From Microbacterium sp. ABRD28 (GTDB lineage Bacteria > Actinomycetota > Actinomycetes > Actinomycetales > Microbacteriaceae), in the NCBI RefSeq assembly GCF_003850245.1, contig NZ_CP031015.1, positions 1,054,001-1,118,000 of the forward strand: 64,000 nt of DNA, written 5' to 3'. Shown here in pieces: positions 1 to 9,258 of the stretch (the stretch's first letter is position 1; every line of letters starts with the position of its first letter). The position numbers and the translations under genes were made by a program. The notes beneath the pieces were generated by a model that was not told the origin of the DNA, searched no databases, and worked only from the letters and a program-made list of their open reading frames with translations.

Positions 1-42
1 GCCGCTTCGGGCGGGTATTGCAGGAGTTAGGGACACGCCCCG

Positions 43-1395
43 TCAGCGCGGCGCGCGCTTGACCGCCTCGTACGCCTCCAGCGCCGCCTTGCGCGACTCC
101 TTCAGGTCGACGATCGGCGCGGGGGCGTCGCCGGAGGCGTGTTCGGGCGCCCAGGTGCGGATGTATTCGCGCTTCGGATCGAACTTCTCGGCCTGCAGCT
201 CGGGGTTGAACACCCGGAAGTACGGGGCGGCGTCGGCGCCCGACCCCGCGACCCACTGCCAGCTGAACGGATTGTTCGCGGCATCGGCGTCGACCAGGCA
301 GTCCCAGAACCACTGCTCGCCGCGCCGCCAGTCGATGAGGAGGTTCTTGATGAGGAACGACGCCGTCACCATCCGCACCCGGTTGTGCATCCAGCCCGAG
401 ACCCACAGCTCCTTCATTCCGGCATCGACCATCGCCACGCCGGTCTCGCCCCTCTGCCACGCCCGCAGGTGCGAGGGCTTCAGCCGGGGCCACGGGAAGG
501 CGTCGAACTCGCGGCGGAGGTTCACCGTCGCGAGGTCGGGGTGGTGGAACAGGGTGTGCCAGGCGAATTCGCGCCACCCGAGCTCGGAGAGGAACCGGCG
601 GGGGTTCCCCTCGTCGACCGCGGCAGCCCAGATCTGGTGGGGGCTGAGCTCGCCCCAGCGCAGGCGCGGCGACAGCATCGACGTCGACCCCGACGCCGGT
701 TCGTCGCGGCTCCGATCGTAACCGCCGAGGTCGCCCGCGATGAACTCCTTCAGCCGCCGCTTCGCCGCCGCCTCGCCCGGTGTCCACCGCTCGCGCAGGC
801 CGCCGGCCCAGTCGGGCGAGGTGGGCAGCAGCTCCCAGTCGTCGAGGTCGTCGGAGTCGACGCGTCCCGAGAACCCCGGCACCTCGCGGGGTTCGGGCAG
901 CGGTGCCCGCGGCGCCGGCAGCGACAGGCACGCCCGCCAGAACGGGCTGTAGACCGAGAACGGCTTCCCCGCCCCGGTCTTCACCGTCCACGGCTCGAAC
1001 AGCAGCGACGCGGCGAACGACTCCACCGTGACACCGTCCTCACGCAGGCTCGCCTTCAGATCGGCGTCGATGTCGCGTTCGGGCAGGCTGTAGCGCCGGT
1101 TCCAGAAGACCGCGCCCGCACCGGTGTCGGTGACGAGAGCGGGAAGGACATCGGATGCCGCGCCCCGCCGCAGCACGAGCGTCGCCCCCTTGGCGGCGAG
1201 GTCGTCGCCGAGCGAGGTCAGCGAGTGGTGGAGCCACCACCTCGCAGCCCCGCCGAGCGCGCGCACGCCGGGGGAATCCTCGTCGAGCACGTAGACGCCG
1301 ATGACGGGCGCGTCGCGGTCGAGCGCCGCGCGCAGCGCGGGGTTGTCGCCGAGGCGGAGGTCGTCGCGGAACCAGACGATCGAGGGCGCAGCCAT
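43..1395 (-). CDS. phrB: Class I deoxyribodipyrimidine photolyase
   Basis: This 450-residue protein repairs UV-induced cyclobutane pyrimidine dimers using light and FADH-. The start is the ATG that opens the antenna domain (MAAPSIVWFRDDLRLGDNPA); open frame continues upstream but is unrelated sequence. The C-terminal FAD/DNA-binding domain shows LGWREFAWHTLFHHPDL, SGWMHNRVRM and VDADAANNPFSWQWVAGSGAD, all typical of class I photolyases, and the length is normal for the family. It is followed closely upstream by the hydrolase gene on the same strand. A second, differently built photolyase-like gene lies at 26.7 kb. The family is certain; CPD rather than 6-4 specificity is inferred from motif similarity. 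Confidence 0.93.
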   Translation of the reverse strand: MAAPSIVWFRDDLRLGDNPALRAALDRDAPVIGVYVLDEDSPGVRALGGAARWWLHHSLTSLGDDLAAKGATLVLRRGAASDVLPALVTDTGAGAVFWNRRYSLPERDIDADLKASLREDGVTVESFAASLLFEPWTVKTGAGKPFSVYSPFWRACLSLPAPRAPLPEPREVPGFSGRVDSDDLDDWELLPTSPDWAGGLRERWTPGEAAAKRRLKEFIAGDLGGYDRSRDEPASGSTSMLSPRLRWGELSPHQIWAAAVDEGNPRRFLSELGWREFAWHTLFHHPDLATVNLRREFDAFPWPRLKPSHLRAWQRGETGVAMVDAGMKELWVSGWMHNRVRMVTASFLIKNLLIDWRRGEQWFWDCLVDADAANNPFSWQWVAGSGADAAPYFRVFNPELQAEKFDPKREYIRTWAPEHASGDAPAPIVDLKESRKAALEAYEAVKRAPR

Positions 1396-1435
1396 GCACC
1401 CATCCTCGCGCGGCGGAGCGCACCCGGGGGTGAAC

Positions 1436-2290
1436 TCAGCTCGACGAGCCGCCGGAGGACGCGTCGCGGATCCAGGAGCCCGCCCGCGCCATCGCCTCGC
1501 CGGCTTCGGGGAACACTCCGACCCAGATCGGCCAGACATGCTGCATCCCGTCGCCGACGACGAGGTCGCCCCGCACCGAACGCGCGACCAGCCGGCGGGC
1601 ATCATCGAGGAGGATCTCGTCGCTGCCCGCGAACGCCAGCAACGGCGGAAGGCGGCCCCCCGACGCCAGCGCGGGCGAGATCCGCGGATCGCGCCGATCG
1701 TGCGTCCCCGCGTACCAGCCGGCCATCTCGAGGAGGCTGTCGCGGGTGCATTCGATGTCGACGGCGGCGTTCGCGTCCATCGTGCCTCCGGAACAGGTGA
1801 GATCACCCCAGGGCGAGAAGAGGATGAGCCCGTCCGCGCCTTCGGCGGATCCCACCGCTGCAGCCAAGCCTCCCCCCGACGAGTCCCCCGCGACGAACCT
1901 CGGCAGGTCGGCGGGGAGCGCCCGGAAGGCGGCCGTGGCATCGTCGAACGCGGCGGGGAAGGGGTGCTCCGGGGCCAGGCGATACGACGCCACCCACACT
2001 TCGGCATGCGCGGAACGCGCCAGGTGGCCCGCCGTCTTTCGGCGCGACGCCGGAGATCCGAGCATGTAGCCGCCGCCGAAGAGGTAGAGGATGCGCGCAC
2101 CGATCTCGCCGTCGGTCGGGCGGACCCGAAGCCCGAGCGGATGCGTTGAGAAGGTCACGCCGCTCGGTTCCGCCGTGGCATCCTCGGCGTGCTCCCCCGC
2201 GGCCCGACGCGCCGCAACGGGGAGGGACACCTGCTGCGGCGCTGCGGCCATCTGCGCCCAGAAGGCGCGCGCTTCAGGTGATGCCGCCAT
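1436..2290 (-). CDS. Alpha/beta hydrolase, HSL/acetyl-esterase type
   Basis: This 284-residue alpha/beta-hydrolase-3 protein is probably a cytoplasmic carboxylesterase of unknown substrate. It has FGGGYMLGSP, where the usual oxyanion-hole HGGG has Phe in place of His, the nucleophile elbow GDSSGGG, a late Asp in GSDEILLDDAR, and a candidate catalytic His in GMQHVWP. An in-frame GTG at 2299 would add three residues. The ATG at 2290 is preferred because TACGGT lies 7 nt upstream, matching the leaderless pattern seen elsewhere in the window. The Phe in the HGGG motif is unusual and may alter activity. Confidence 0.82.
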   Translation of the reverse strand: MAASPEARAFWAQMAAAPQQVSLPVAARRAAGEHAEDATAEPSGVTFSTHPLGLRVRPTDGEIGARILYLFGGGYMLGSPASRRKTAGHLARSAHAEVWVASYRLAPEHPFPAAFDDATAAFRALPADLPRFVAGDSSGGGLAAAVGSAEGADGLILFSPWGDLTCSGGTMDANAAVDIECTRDSLLEMAGWYAGTHDRRDPRISPALASGGRLPPLLAFAGSDEILLDDARRLVARSVRGDLVVGDGMQHVWPIWVGVFPEAGEAMARAGSWIRDASSGGSSS

Positions 2291-2323
2291 GCGAGACACC
2301 GTAGCGACGGGTGGGGGGCTTCG

Positions 2324-3703
2324 CTAGAGGCCCTCGACCTTGTGCCCGCGGGGGAGGGCGAGGAGGAGCGAGGCGGGCTCCAGTCGCACGCGCACCTGAG
2401 CGGCCTCACCGAATTCGTCGCCGTCGAGCTGCACGGGGTGGGGCTCGGAGGTCGCGAGGTCCACGCCCAGGCCGCGCGAGTACCGCACGGCGTTGTCTTT
2501 CGTCCGCAGCGCCATCACGCGACGTCCGCTCCGGAACCGCCGGAGGAAGCTGTTGTCCCACGCGACCCGGCGCCAGACGAAGATCCAGCCGAGGAGGCCC
2601 TTGGGTTGGATGAAGACGATGTCGAGGTTGCCGTCGGCGACCGACGCCTCGGGGATCAGCTCGAGTCCCGCCGGAAGTGACCCGCAGTTGGCGAACAGCA
2701 CGCTCTGCACGCGCGCCGCATGGATGCGGCGCTGAGGCAGCTGGTACATCAGCCGGAACGGCTTCGCGGCCGGAAGCGACCGGGCCACGCCGTCGACGTA
2801 CGCCACCCAGCCGACCTGCTTCTTCAGTTTCGGGTTGGTGTTGGCGATCATCGCGGCGTCGAGGCCCATGCCGCCCATCACGACGAACGCGTGCTCGTCG
2901 ACCTTCCCGTCCTCGCGTCGGAGGCTGGCGAAGCCGACATCCATCGCCAGCGAATCGCCGTCGAAGGTCGCCCGGATCATGGCGTCGGGGTTGTCGAGGG
3001 GGAGGAGGAGATTGCGGGCGAGGAGGTTCCCGGTGCCGCTCGGGACGATCGTCAGGGGAACGCCGGTGCCGGTCATCGCCTCGGCCACGGCGCGCACCGT
3101 GCCATCACCACCGGCGACGAGCACGGCGGTCGCACCTTCTTTCAGAGCCTGGCGGGTGACGTCGTCGCCGAGGTCGTCGACCGTGGTCTCGTAGAACAGC
3201 GGCTCCGACCAGCCCGCCTCCTTCGCGGCGCGCTCGACGCGTGCACGCAGGTCGTCGGCATCGACCTTGATGGGGTTGTACACCAGGGCCGCCTTCGGGC
3301 TCGGGCGCCCTTCGGTGTCGGCCATCGGGGCGGGTTCGCCCTCGGCCGACACGCGGCGGGCTTCGCCCTCTTCGCCGTCGGTGGTGTCGGGCTCGACGTC
3401 GTCGGGCTCGCGGATGACGTCGTCGGGGGCGGCGGCCTCGGTCGGGTCGGGCGCGCCGGTCGAGCCCGGGGCGTTCGAGGACGTTGTGCCGCTGTCCATC
3501 TCCTCGTCGTCCAGGAGGTCGCCCGTCAAACCGTCGCCCTCCGGAAGGTCACCCTCGGCGATCTCCTCGGTCTGCTCGGCGAGCTCCTCGTCGGCGGCCT
3601 CGAGCTCGGGCTCGTCGGGGCCGTCGGAGTACACCGCATCGGACGGGTGCGGCGGGTCGGCGCGGTCGGGCGCCTCTTCGTTGTCGTTCTGTCCCCCTGG
3701 CAT
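2324..3703 (-). CDS. Diacylglycerol/sphingosine-kinase family lipid kinase with acidic N-terminal extension
   Basis: This 459-residue protein has a DAGK catalytic domain starting near residue 130 (ALVYNPIKVD), the nucleotide-binding GGDGTVRAVAEA loop and PSGTGNLLARNL. It is probably a soluble or membrane-associated enzyme that phosphorylates a lipid such as diacylglycerol. The first 130 residues are low-complexity and rich in Glu, Asp and Pro, which is unusual because bacterial homologues are normally about 300 residues. The ATG is 6 nt from a TAGTCT -10 box and has no Shine-Dalgarno, so translation is probably leaderless. It is divergent from serS. Exact substrate is not readable from sequence. 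Confidence 0.88.
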   Translation of the reverse strand: MPGGQNDNEEAPDRADPPHPSDAVYSDGPDEPELEAADEELAEQTEEIAEGDLPEGDGLTGDLLDDEEMDSGTTSSNAPGSTGAPDPTEAAAPDDVIREPDDVEPDTTDGEEGEARRVSAEGEPAPMADTEGRPSPKAALVYNPIKVDADDLRARVERAAKEAGWSEPLFYETTVDDLGDDVTRQALKEGATAVLVAGGDGTVRAVAEAMTGTGVPLTIVPSGTGNLLARNLLLPLDNPDAMIRATFDGDSLAMDVGFASLRREDGKVDEHAFVVMGGMGLDAAMIANTNPKLKKQVGWVAYVDGVARSLPAAKPFRLMYQLPQRRIHAARVQSVLFANCGSLPAGLELIPEASVADGNLDIVFIQPKGLLGWIFVWRRVAWDNSFLRRFRSGRRVMALRTKDNAVRYSRGLGVDLATSEPHPVQLDGDEFGEAAQVRVRLEPASLLLALPRGHKVEGL

Positions 3704-3709
3704 GCACTC

Positions 3710-3715
3710 AGACTA
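3710..3715 (-). promoter_or_regulatory. -10 box of leaderless lipid-kinase gene
   Basis: On the minus strand TAGTCT is followed by six bases and then the ATG of the lipid kinase. There is no ribosome-binding site in the gap, so transcription likely starts at or next to the A of ATG. Confidence 0.6.
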
Positions 3716-3735
3716 GGACCCGGGAGGCCGGTGAT

Positions 3736-3741
3736 TAGACT
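3736..3741 (+). promoter_or_regulatory. -10 box of leaderless serS
   Basis: TAGACT lies six bases before the GTG start of serS, with no Shine-Dalgarno between. Together with the oppositely directed box at 3710-3715 this forms a compact divergent promoter pair. No T-box leader can fit upstream of serS. Confidence 0.62.
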
Positions 3742-3747
3742 CGTTCC

Positions 3748-5022
3748 GTGATCGATCCCGTGCTTCTCCGCGACAATCCCGAGCTGGTCAAGCGCTCGCA
3801 GGAGGCACGGGGGGAGTCGGCGGACACCGTCGATGCCGCCCTCGACGCCGACCGCGCCCGCCGCGCCGCCATCACCGCGTTCGAGGAACTGCGCGCGGCG
3901 CAGAACGCGCACGGCAAGCGGGTGGCGCAGGCTCCCAAAGACGAGAAGGCCGCCCTCGTGGCCGAGGCGAAGGAACTCAGCGAGCGCGTCAAGACGGCCC
4001 AGCACGCCGTGACCGCCGCGGAGGAAGCTGCCGACGCCGCTTTCGCGCGCATCGAGAACATCGTCATCGACGGGGTGCCCGCCGGTGGCGAAGACGACTT
4101 CGTGACCCTCCGCACGCACGGTGAGACGCCGACGTTCGACTTCGCACCACGCGACCACCTCGAGCTCGGCGAGCTCCTCGGGGCGATCGACATGGAGCGC
4201 GGCACGAAGGTGTCGGGCAGCCGGTTCTATTTCCTCACCGGCATCGGCGCGCGCCTGGAGCTCGCGCTCATGACCCTCGCCCTCGACCGCGCGCTGCAGG
4301 CCGGATTCACGCCCCTCGTGCCGCCGACTCTGGTGCGGCCCGAGGTGATGCGCGGCACCGGATTCCTCGGTCAGCACGCCGACGAGGTGTACCACCTCGA
4401 GGATGACGACCTCTATCTCGTGGGCACGAGCGAGGTTCCCCTCGCCGGCTACCACATGGACGAGATCCTCGACCTCTCCCGGGGTGCCAAGCGCTACGCC
4501 GGCTGGTCGACCTGCTACCGCCGCGAGGCGGGTTCGTACGGTAAGGACACGCGGGGCATCATCCGCGTCCACCAGTTCAACAAGCTGGAGATGTTCGTCT
4601 ACACCACCGTCGATGAGGCCGAGGCCGAGCACCAGCGTCTCGCCGACATGCAGGAGGGCATGCTGCAGGATCTCGGCCTGTCGTACCGGGTGATCGACGT
4701 CGCCGCCGGCGACCTCGGCTCCAGCGCCGCACGCAAGTACGACATCGAGGCGTGGGTGCCCACCCAGAACGCCTACCGCGAGCTGACCTCGACCTCCAAC
4801 TGCACGACGTACCAGGCGCGGCGCCTGAACATCCGGCACCGGCTACCGGCCGACGAGGGCGGCAAGACCCAGTTCGTCGCGACCCTCAACGGCACCCTCG
4901 CCACCACCCGGTGGATCGTGGCGATGCTCGAGACCCACCAGCGCGCCGACGGCTCGGTGGTCGTGCCCGAGGTGCTCCGCCCCTACCTCGGCGGCCTCGA
5001 GGTCATCGAGCCGGTGTCATGA
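3748..5022 (+). CDS. serS: Seryl-tRNA synthetase
   Basis: This 424-residue class II synthetase charges tRNA-Ser. The N-terminal helical tRNA-binding arm spans roughly residues 30-100. It is followed by motif 2 ([24 protein letters not shown]) and a C-terminal motif 3 region ([19 protein letters not shown]). The length is normal. The start is GTG, giving [14 protein letters not shown], the conserved SerRS N-terminus. It overlaps the next gene by ATGA, so the two are translationally coupled. Two tRNA-Ser genes lie 2-4 kb downstream. Confidence 0.98.
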   Translation: MIDPVLLRDNPELVKRSQEARGESADTVDAALDADRARRAAITAFEELRAAQNAHGKRVAQAPKDEKAALVAEAKELSERVKTAQHAVTAAEEAADAAFARIENIVIDGVPAGGEDDFVTLRTHGETPTFDFAPRDHLELGELLGAIDMERGTKVSGSRFYFLTGIGARLELALMTLALDRALQAGFTPLVPPTLVRPEVMRGTGFLGQHADEVYHLEDDDLYLVGTSEVPLAGYHMDEILDLSRGAKRYAGWSTCYRREAGSYGKDTRGIIRVHQFNKLEMFVYTTVDEAEAEHQRLADMQEGMLQDLGLSYRVIDVAAGDLGSSAARKYDIEAWVPTQNAYRELTSTSNCTTYQARRLNIRHRLPADEGGKTQFVATLNGTLATTRWIVAMLETHQRADGSVVVPEVLRPYLGGLEVIEPVS

Positions 5023-5939
5023 CCGCCGAGTCTGCCGAGACCGGCCTCCCCGACACGGGCGAGATCGAACGCACCGAGCAGGAGGACGCTGCCGAGCTCG
5101 TCGAGGATCTCTCGACGGGACCCGACCGACCGGATGCCGCGGGCCAACGCCTTCTCATCGTGCTCGACATCGACGGCACCGTCCTCCTTGAAGACGAGAC
5201 GCTCAGCCCCGGCGTCGTCGACGCCGTCGCGCATGCCGGCTCCGTCGGCCACGAGGTGATGCTCGCCACCGGACGCAGCTGGGAGTCCACCCGAGGCATC
5301 CTCCGTGTCCTCGACATCGCCCCCGAGTACGTGGTCTGCTCCAACGGCGCGATGGTGATGAAGCGCGTCGACGCCGATGAGGTGCGTTACGAGCGGTGGC
5401 ACACCGAGACCTTCGACGCCACCGAGGTGCTGCGCCTGCTGCGCGAGCACCTCCCCGACGCGCGGTACATGGTCGAGCTGCCCGACGGCAGCCGGCTCTA
5501 CACCGAATACCTCGAGGATTGGAACCTCGCCGGCGCCCGTCGGGTGTCGTTCGACGAACTCGTCGCGCAGCCGGTCTGTCGTGTCGTGGTGGTCTCGCCC
5601 GGAGACAGCGAAGACGACTTCATCGAGCTCGTCGAGCGCGTGGGGCTGAACGAGGTGTCGTACGCGGTCGGCTGGACGGCGTGGCTGGATGTCGCACCCC
5701 AGGGCGTCGACAAGGGGACCGCACTCGAGCTCGTTCGCAAGGAGCTCGGCATCGACCCGTCGCGCGTGCTCGTGATGGGCGACGGGCGCAACGACGTCGG
5801 CATGTTCGAGTGGGCGCTCCAGCACGGCGGCCGTGCCGTCGCCATGGAGCAGGGGCCCGACGAGGTGCGGGCCGCCGCCGGCGAGGTCACGAGCACCGTG
5901 CAGGCCGGCGGCGTGGCCGCCATCCTCCGCGCGCTGTAA
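5019..5939 (+). CDS. HAD-superfamily (Cof-type) phosphatase
   Basis: This 306-residue protein has the HAD nucleophile motif VLDIDGTVL after an acidic N-terminal segment of about 45 residues, a Thr motif ([10 protein letters not shown]), a Lys in [10 protein letters not shown] and a C-terminal [14 protein letters not shown] metal-binding motif. The layout is that of Cof/YbjI-type sugar-phosphate or nucleotide phosphatases with a C2 cap. It begins within the serS stop (ATGA). The substrate cannot be read from the sequence. The gene ends 15 bases before the convergent CrtC-like gene. Confidence 0.9.
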   Translation: MTAESAETGLPDTGEIERTEQEDAAELVEDLSTGPDRPDAAGQRLLIVLDIDGTVLLEDETLSPGVVDAVAHAGSVGHEVMLATGRSWESTRGILRVLDIAPEYVVCSNGAMVMKRVDADEVRYERWHTETFDATEVLRLLREHLPDARYMVELPDGSRLYTEYLEDWNLAGARRVSFDELVAQPVCRVVVVSPGDSEDDFIELVERVGLNEVSYAVGWTAWLDVAPQGVDKGTALELVRKELGIDPSRVLVMGDGRNDVGMFEWALQHGGRAVAMEQGPDEVRAAAGEVTSTVQAGGVAAILRAL

Positions 5940-5954
5940 CCGGGCACGGGGCCG

Positions 5955-7046
5955 TCAGCGGAACATCATCTTCTCGTAGAGGGTGCGTCCGGTGACGTGG
6001 TCGGTGAGGTCGTCGAGGCGGATGTCGAGGTCGATGTCGGCGTTGAAGTCGTAGTACATCGGGTGCTCACCGGCGTGCAGCAGCGCACCGACGCCGTGCC
6101 GGGGCACCTTCAAGTCGAGCGACTCGATCAGCGTCGGGTTGGTCACCGTCATCGCGATCGACCCCCGGTCGCTTCGCCACGTCCACTCCATGCGCGTCGG
6201 GTAGGACTGGTGCCCCGGTCCGGGCACGTCGCCACTCGTGGTCAGCCGGAGCGGCACGAGGTCGTCGGTGATGACAGTGTCGCCCTTGGCGAGGAAGAAG
6301 GTGGGGATATTGATCTCGCCGAAGCCGAAGAGGCCCTTCGTCGTCATCCGCACGTACACGAGCGTGTAGTCGCCCACGTGCGCACGGCCCCAGTACCAGT
6401 GGTCGAGGAAGGACCCCATCAGATGATTGCCCCAGTTGTGGTCGTGATAGGCGCTTCCCGTCAGTTGCCGTGTCGTGCCGTCCTCGGTGATCGTCGCGTG
6501 CGCCGTGCCGTAGGGCACGGGCACGACCCAAGCGAGATAGCGGTCCTTGGCCTGTCCGAAGTAGGTGATGCCGGCTCCCGGTCGCCATGACGGCGCCGCG
6601 CGATCGATGTGCACGTCCGCGACGATGTCGTCGGCTTCGATATGCAGGTCGTAGGTGCGGAGGTCGCCGGTCACGCGGCTCGGACCGATGCGTACATCGC
6701 AGCCGTCGGTGGCGGCGGCGAACTCGTCGGCGGGGAAGGTCGGCTCGAGGTGCCGGCGGGTGCCGTCGGGCAACTGACGGATGACGAGGACGGTGGGCGT
6801 CAGCGGACCGGACGGATCGGTGTGCGGCTTGTTCGAGAACGTGACGACGAGGGTCGATCCGTCATCGAACTGGCAGTCGAAGTACCACCACTCGAACGTC
6901 GAATCGGCGGCTGCGGCAGCGCGGTACCCGTCCTCCCACGGCTCGACGGTGTCGGACGTCAGGCCGAGGGCGGCGAGACCCTCATCCTGCGAGTGTTGAA
7001 GCGTCGCACGGATCTCGGGGGTGTCGGGGATGTCGTGCGCGGCCAT
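5955..7046 (-). CDS. CrtC/AttH-like lipocalin-fold protein
   Basis: This 363-residue protein has the two signatures of the CrtC (hydroxyneurosporene synthase)/AttH lipocalin-like group: EWWYFDCQFDDGSTLVVTFSN near residue 50 and SAYHDHNWGNHLMGSFLDHWYWGR in the middle. No signal peptide or membrane segment is seen. Members include carotenoid hydratases and natural-product cyclases, but many are uncharacterised. There are no carotenoid genes nearby, so a carotenoid role is not supported here and the substrate is unknown. Confidence 0.75.
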   Translation of the reverse strand: MAAHDIPDTPEIRATLQHSQDEGLAALGLTSDTVEPWEDGYRAAAAADSTFEWWYFDCQFDDGSTLVVTFSNKPHTDPSGPLTPTVLVIRQLPDGTRRHLEPTFPADEFAAATDGCDVRIGPSRVTGDLRTYDLHIEADDIVADVHIDRAAPSWRPGAGITYFGQAKDRYLAWVVPVPYGTAHATITEDGTTRQLTGSAYHDHNWGNHLMGSFLDHWYWGRAHVGDYTLVYVRMTTKGLFGFGEINIPTFFLAKGDTVITDDLVPLRLTTSGDVPGPGHQSYPTRMEWTWRSDRGSIAMTVTNPTLIESLDLKVPRHGVGALLHAGEHPMYYDFNADIDLDIRLDDLTDHVTGRTLYEKMMFR

Positions 7047-7237
7047 CGTCGGTCCTTTCGCGTCGGGTCGCGGATGAGGTCATCTTGGCAGGGCGGACCG
7101 GCGATGGTCGAGTGCCCCGAAGAGGCGGGCGGGCGCGCCTCCCAGGGCTCTGCCAGGCGCTGTGGGAAGAATGAGGGGTTGGCGCTGTCGACTAGACTCG
7201 ACGCCGATTCGAACGGATGCCGCAGGGCGTGCGTTCG

Positions 7238-7322
7238 GGAGGGTTGTCCGAGCGGCCGATGGAGCTGGTCTTGAAAACCAGTGGGCAGAGATGTCCCGTG
7301 GGTTCGAATCCCACACCCTCCG
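7238..7322 (+). tRNA. tRNA-Ser (anticodon UGA)
   Basis: An 85-nt class II tRNA. Acceptor arms GGAGGGT (7238-7244) and ACCCTCC (7315-7321) pair perfectly, with discriminator G at 7322. The anticodon stem is CTGGT/ACCAG around loop CTTGAAA, placing TGA at 7272-7274. A long variable arm and GGTTCGAATCC T-arm are present. CCA is not encoded. Confidence 0.97.
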
Positions 7323-7344
7323 CTTCCTACCCGTGAGGACCCGA

Positions 7345-8649
7345 GTGAGTCAGACGAGCAGAACCGGTGCGCGTGGGCGCAAAACGGTCGCCCGACACGG
7401 TCGGCTGCGGTCGCCGCATCCGTTCGCCTCGCTGATGAAGATGCTCGGCATCGTCGCGGCCGTCGTCCTGGTCTCGGGACTCGGCGTCAGCGCCTACGCC
7501 TACTACGACCTGACCACGAGCTTCGCGTCGGAGGCTGTGGAGCTCGAGGGCCAGGGGTCGGTCCCGCCCGACATCGGGGCGATCGAGGGCGGGGTCAACC
7601 TGCTGCTCGTCGGCACCGACGAGTGCGAGCCGGAGTACGCCTATCTGTTCGGCGACCGCTGCACCGGACCCGACGCCGAGGGCCAGCTCAACGACGTCAA
7701 CATGCTGCTTCACATCTCCGACAACCCACGTCGGGTGACGGTCATCTCGTTCCCGCGCGACCTCATGGTGTCGATCCCCTCCTGCACGCGCGAGGACGGC
7801 AGCGAGACGGGTGGATCGAGCTACGAGCAGATCAACTCCGCGTGGAACTACGGGGGCCTCAACTGCGTGGTGAAGACGGTGTCGCAGCTGAGCGGCATGA
7901 ACATCCCCTTCGCGGCCAAGGTCAGCTTCGGCAACGTCATCGACATCACCGACGCGATCGGCGGTGTGGACGTCTGCATCGGCAACGGGGGAATGCGCGA
8001 CCGCTATACCGGCATCGACTGGGCGGCGGGGCCTCGCAACGTGCAGGGCGTGGAGGCCCTTCAGTTCCTGCGCACCCGCTACGGGCTCGAGAACGGCAGC
8101 GATCTCGCGCGTATCAGCAACCAGCAGCAGTACATGTCGTCTCTGGCGCGCAAGCTCGTCAGTGAGGAGGTGCTGACGAACCCCTCGACGCTGCTGCGAC
8201 TGGCGACCACCGTCGTGGACAACGTGACGCCCTCGCAGAGCCTGACCAACCCGGTGACGATGGTGCAGATCGCACGCGCCGTGCAGGGCGTGCCGTTCGA
8301 GGAGATGGTGTTCGTTCGCTATCCCGTCTTCGACGACCCCTCCAACCCGAACCGCGTGGTGCCGGATGAGGCGGCCGCGGAGCAGCTGTGGGCGGCCCTG
8401 GAGGCCAACCAGCCGCTGCAGCTGACAAGCGACCCGAACCTCAGCGGTGGCGTCATCACGGCCGATCCCGCCCCGACCGATGCGCCCGCCGAGGGTGAGC
8501 CGACCGAGCCGACTGAGCCCGTCGAGCCCACGGAGGGTGCCGCGCCCGTCGAGCCTTCGCCGACCGAGACCGCGGCCGTGCTGCCCGACTCGATCCAGGG
8601 TCAGACCGCCGCGCAGGAGACGTGCTCGGCCGGGAACCTCTCGGGCTGA
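7345..8649 (+). CDS. LytR-CpsA-Psr (LCP) family cell-wall glycopolymer ligase
   Basis: This 434-residue LCP protein attaches teichoic-acid-like or polysaccharide chains to peptidoglycan outside the membrane. A basic cytoplasmic tail and one membrane segment (GIVAAVVLVSGLGVSAYAYY) precede the LCP domain: LLLVGTDE, VTVISFPRDLMVSIP, KVSFGNVIDITDAIGGVDVCI and LQFLRTRYGLENGSDLARISNQQ. The last 80 residues are Pro/Glu/Thr-rich. The chosen GTG start has GAGGA five bases upstream; another in-frame GTG lies at 7333, just after the tRNA gene. Confidence 0.92.
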   Translation: MSQTSRTGARGRKTVARHGRLRSPHPFASLMKMLGIVAAVVLVSGLGVSAYAYYDLTTSFASEAVELEGQGSVPPDIGAIEGGVNLLLVGTDECEPEYAYLFGDRCTGPDAEGQLNDVNMLLHISDNPRRVTVISFPRDLMVSIPSCTREDGSETGGSSYEQINSAWNYGGLNCVVKTVSQLSGMNIPFAAKVSFGNVIDITDAIGGVDVCIGNGGMRDRYTGIDWAAGPRNVQGVEALQFLRTRYGLENGSDLARISNQQQYMSSLARKLVSEEVLTNPSTLLRLATTVVDNVTPSQSLTNPVTMVQIARAVQGVPFEEMVFVRYPVFDDPSNPNRVVPDEAAAEQLWAALEANQPLQLTSDPNLSGGVITADPAPTDAPAEGEPTEPTEPVEPTEGAAPVEPSPTETAAVLPDSIQGQTAAQETCSAGNLSG

Positions 8650-8655
8650 GCTCGG

Positions 8656-8686
8656 TTTCGGTGTCGCCCGCGGCACCCGTTATGAT
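8656..8686 (+). promoter_or_regulatory. Promoter of tRNA-Ser(GCU)
   Basis: A TATGAT -10 hexamer at 8681-8686 with a weak TTTCGG/TTCGGT -35 region about 17-19 bases upstream. This would start transcription near 8693, roughly 28 nt before the tRNA. It sits in the gap after the LCP gene. Confidence 0.5.
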
Positions 8687-8720
8687 GGCTGAGCGCGTCC
8701 GGGTTTCTGCTCGGATGCCT

Positions 8721-8809
8721 GGAGACGTCGCATAGTCAGGCCTAGTGCACCACCCTGCTAAGGTGGAGTCCCCTCACGGGGACCGAGGGTTCAAATCCCT
8801 CCGTCTCCG
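8721..8809 (+). tRNA. tRNA-Ser (anticodon GCU)
   Basis: An 89-nt class II tRNA. The GGAGACG acceptor arm (8721-8727) pairs with CGTCTCC (8802-8808), with discriminator G. The anticodon arm is CCACC-CTGCTAA-GGTGG, giving GCT. There is a long variable arm and a GGTTCAAATCC T-arm. CCA is not encoded. Confidence 0.97.
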
Positions 8810-8822
8810 CCACCGCCCACTG

Positions 8823-9143
8823 TCAGTTCGCGCTTCGTGCACGCCATTCGGACAGGGCCTCGTCCACCCGGTCGGCGAGGATGAAGAACGCATCCGCGCC
8901 CCGCTGTTCTTGCGTGCGTCTGTTGGGTGTAGCCCCGGGGAGGAAGCTGCGCATGTCGTCGGCGCGCAACTTCGCCTCGATCCGTCCGAGGGCATGAAGA
9001 AGCGCGGCGCCGCTGTCACCGCCGATCGTTCCTGTGAGCGTGGCCATTCCATCGGCGTCTCCGTCGCTCGGCTTCAGTGAAAGCAAAGCTTCGAGAATCA
9101 GCACCGCGGGTTCGTCTTCTACGAGGACATCGTTGATCGTCAT
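8823..9143 (-). CDS. Hypothetical protein, 106 aa
   Basis: A small acidic protein (MTINDVLVEDEPAVLILEAL...) with no signal peptide or membrane segment, and no family I recognise. The central region (GAALLHALGRIEAKLRADDMRSFL) and C-terminus look helical. It ends 13 bases from the convergent tRNA-Ser(GCU) gene and is a single-gene unit between that tRNA and the helicase. Its composition is slightly less GC-rich than its neighbours, which could mark later acquisition next to a tRNA, but no integrase or repeat accompanies it. Confidence 0.55.
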   Translation of the reverse strand: MTINDVLVEDEPAVLILEALLSLKPSDGDADGMATLTGTIGGDSGAALLHALGRIEAKLRADDMRSFLPGATPNRRTQEQRGADAFFILADRVDEALSEWRARSAN

Positions 9144-9258
9144 TGCGGCACGCTATGTCACGCCTCCGACATCCATCGGAGCTCGCTGAAGAGGCAGGAT
9201 GACCTTCGACGCGTCGGTGCGTGTCACGAGCGTCGGCTCCAGCGCGTGGGGGTGTCCT

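Noticed and set aside
139..1800. Long plus-strand open frame opposite the photolyase and hydrolase genes
   Set aside because: Both genes on the other strand have full catalytic motifs; this frame has none and spans two unrelated genes.
3704..3747. T-box or other riboswitch leader for serS
   Set aside because: The gap to the divergent gene is 44 bases and the -10 box is six bases from the start codon, leaving no leader.
8810..9258. Integrated element at tRNA-Ser(GCU)
   Set aside because: Only one small hypothetical gene lies there; no integrase, no repeat of the tRNA 3' end and no mobile gene were seen.
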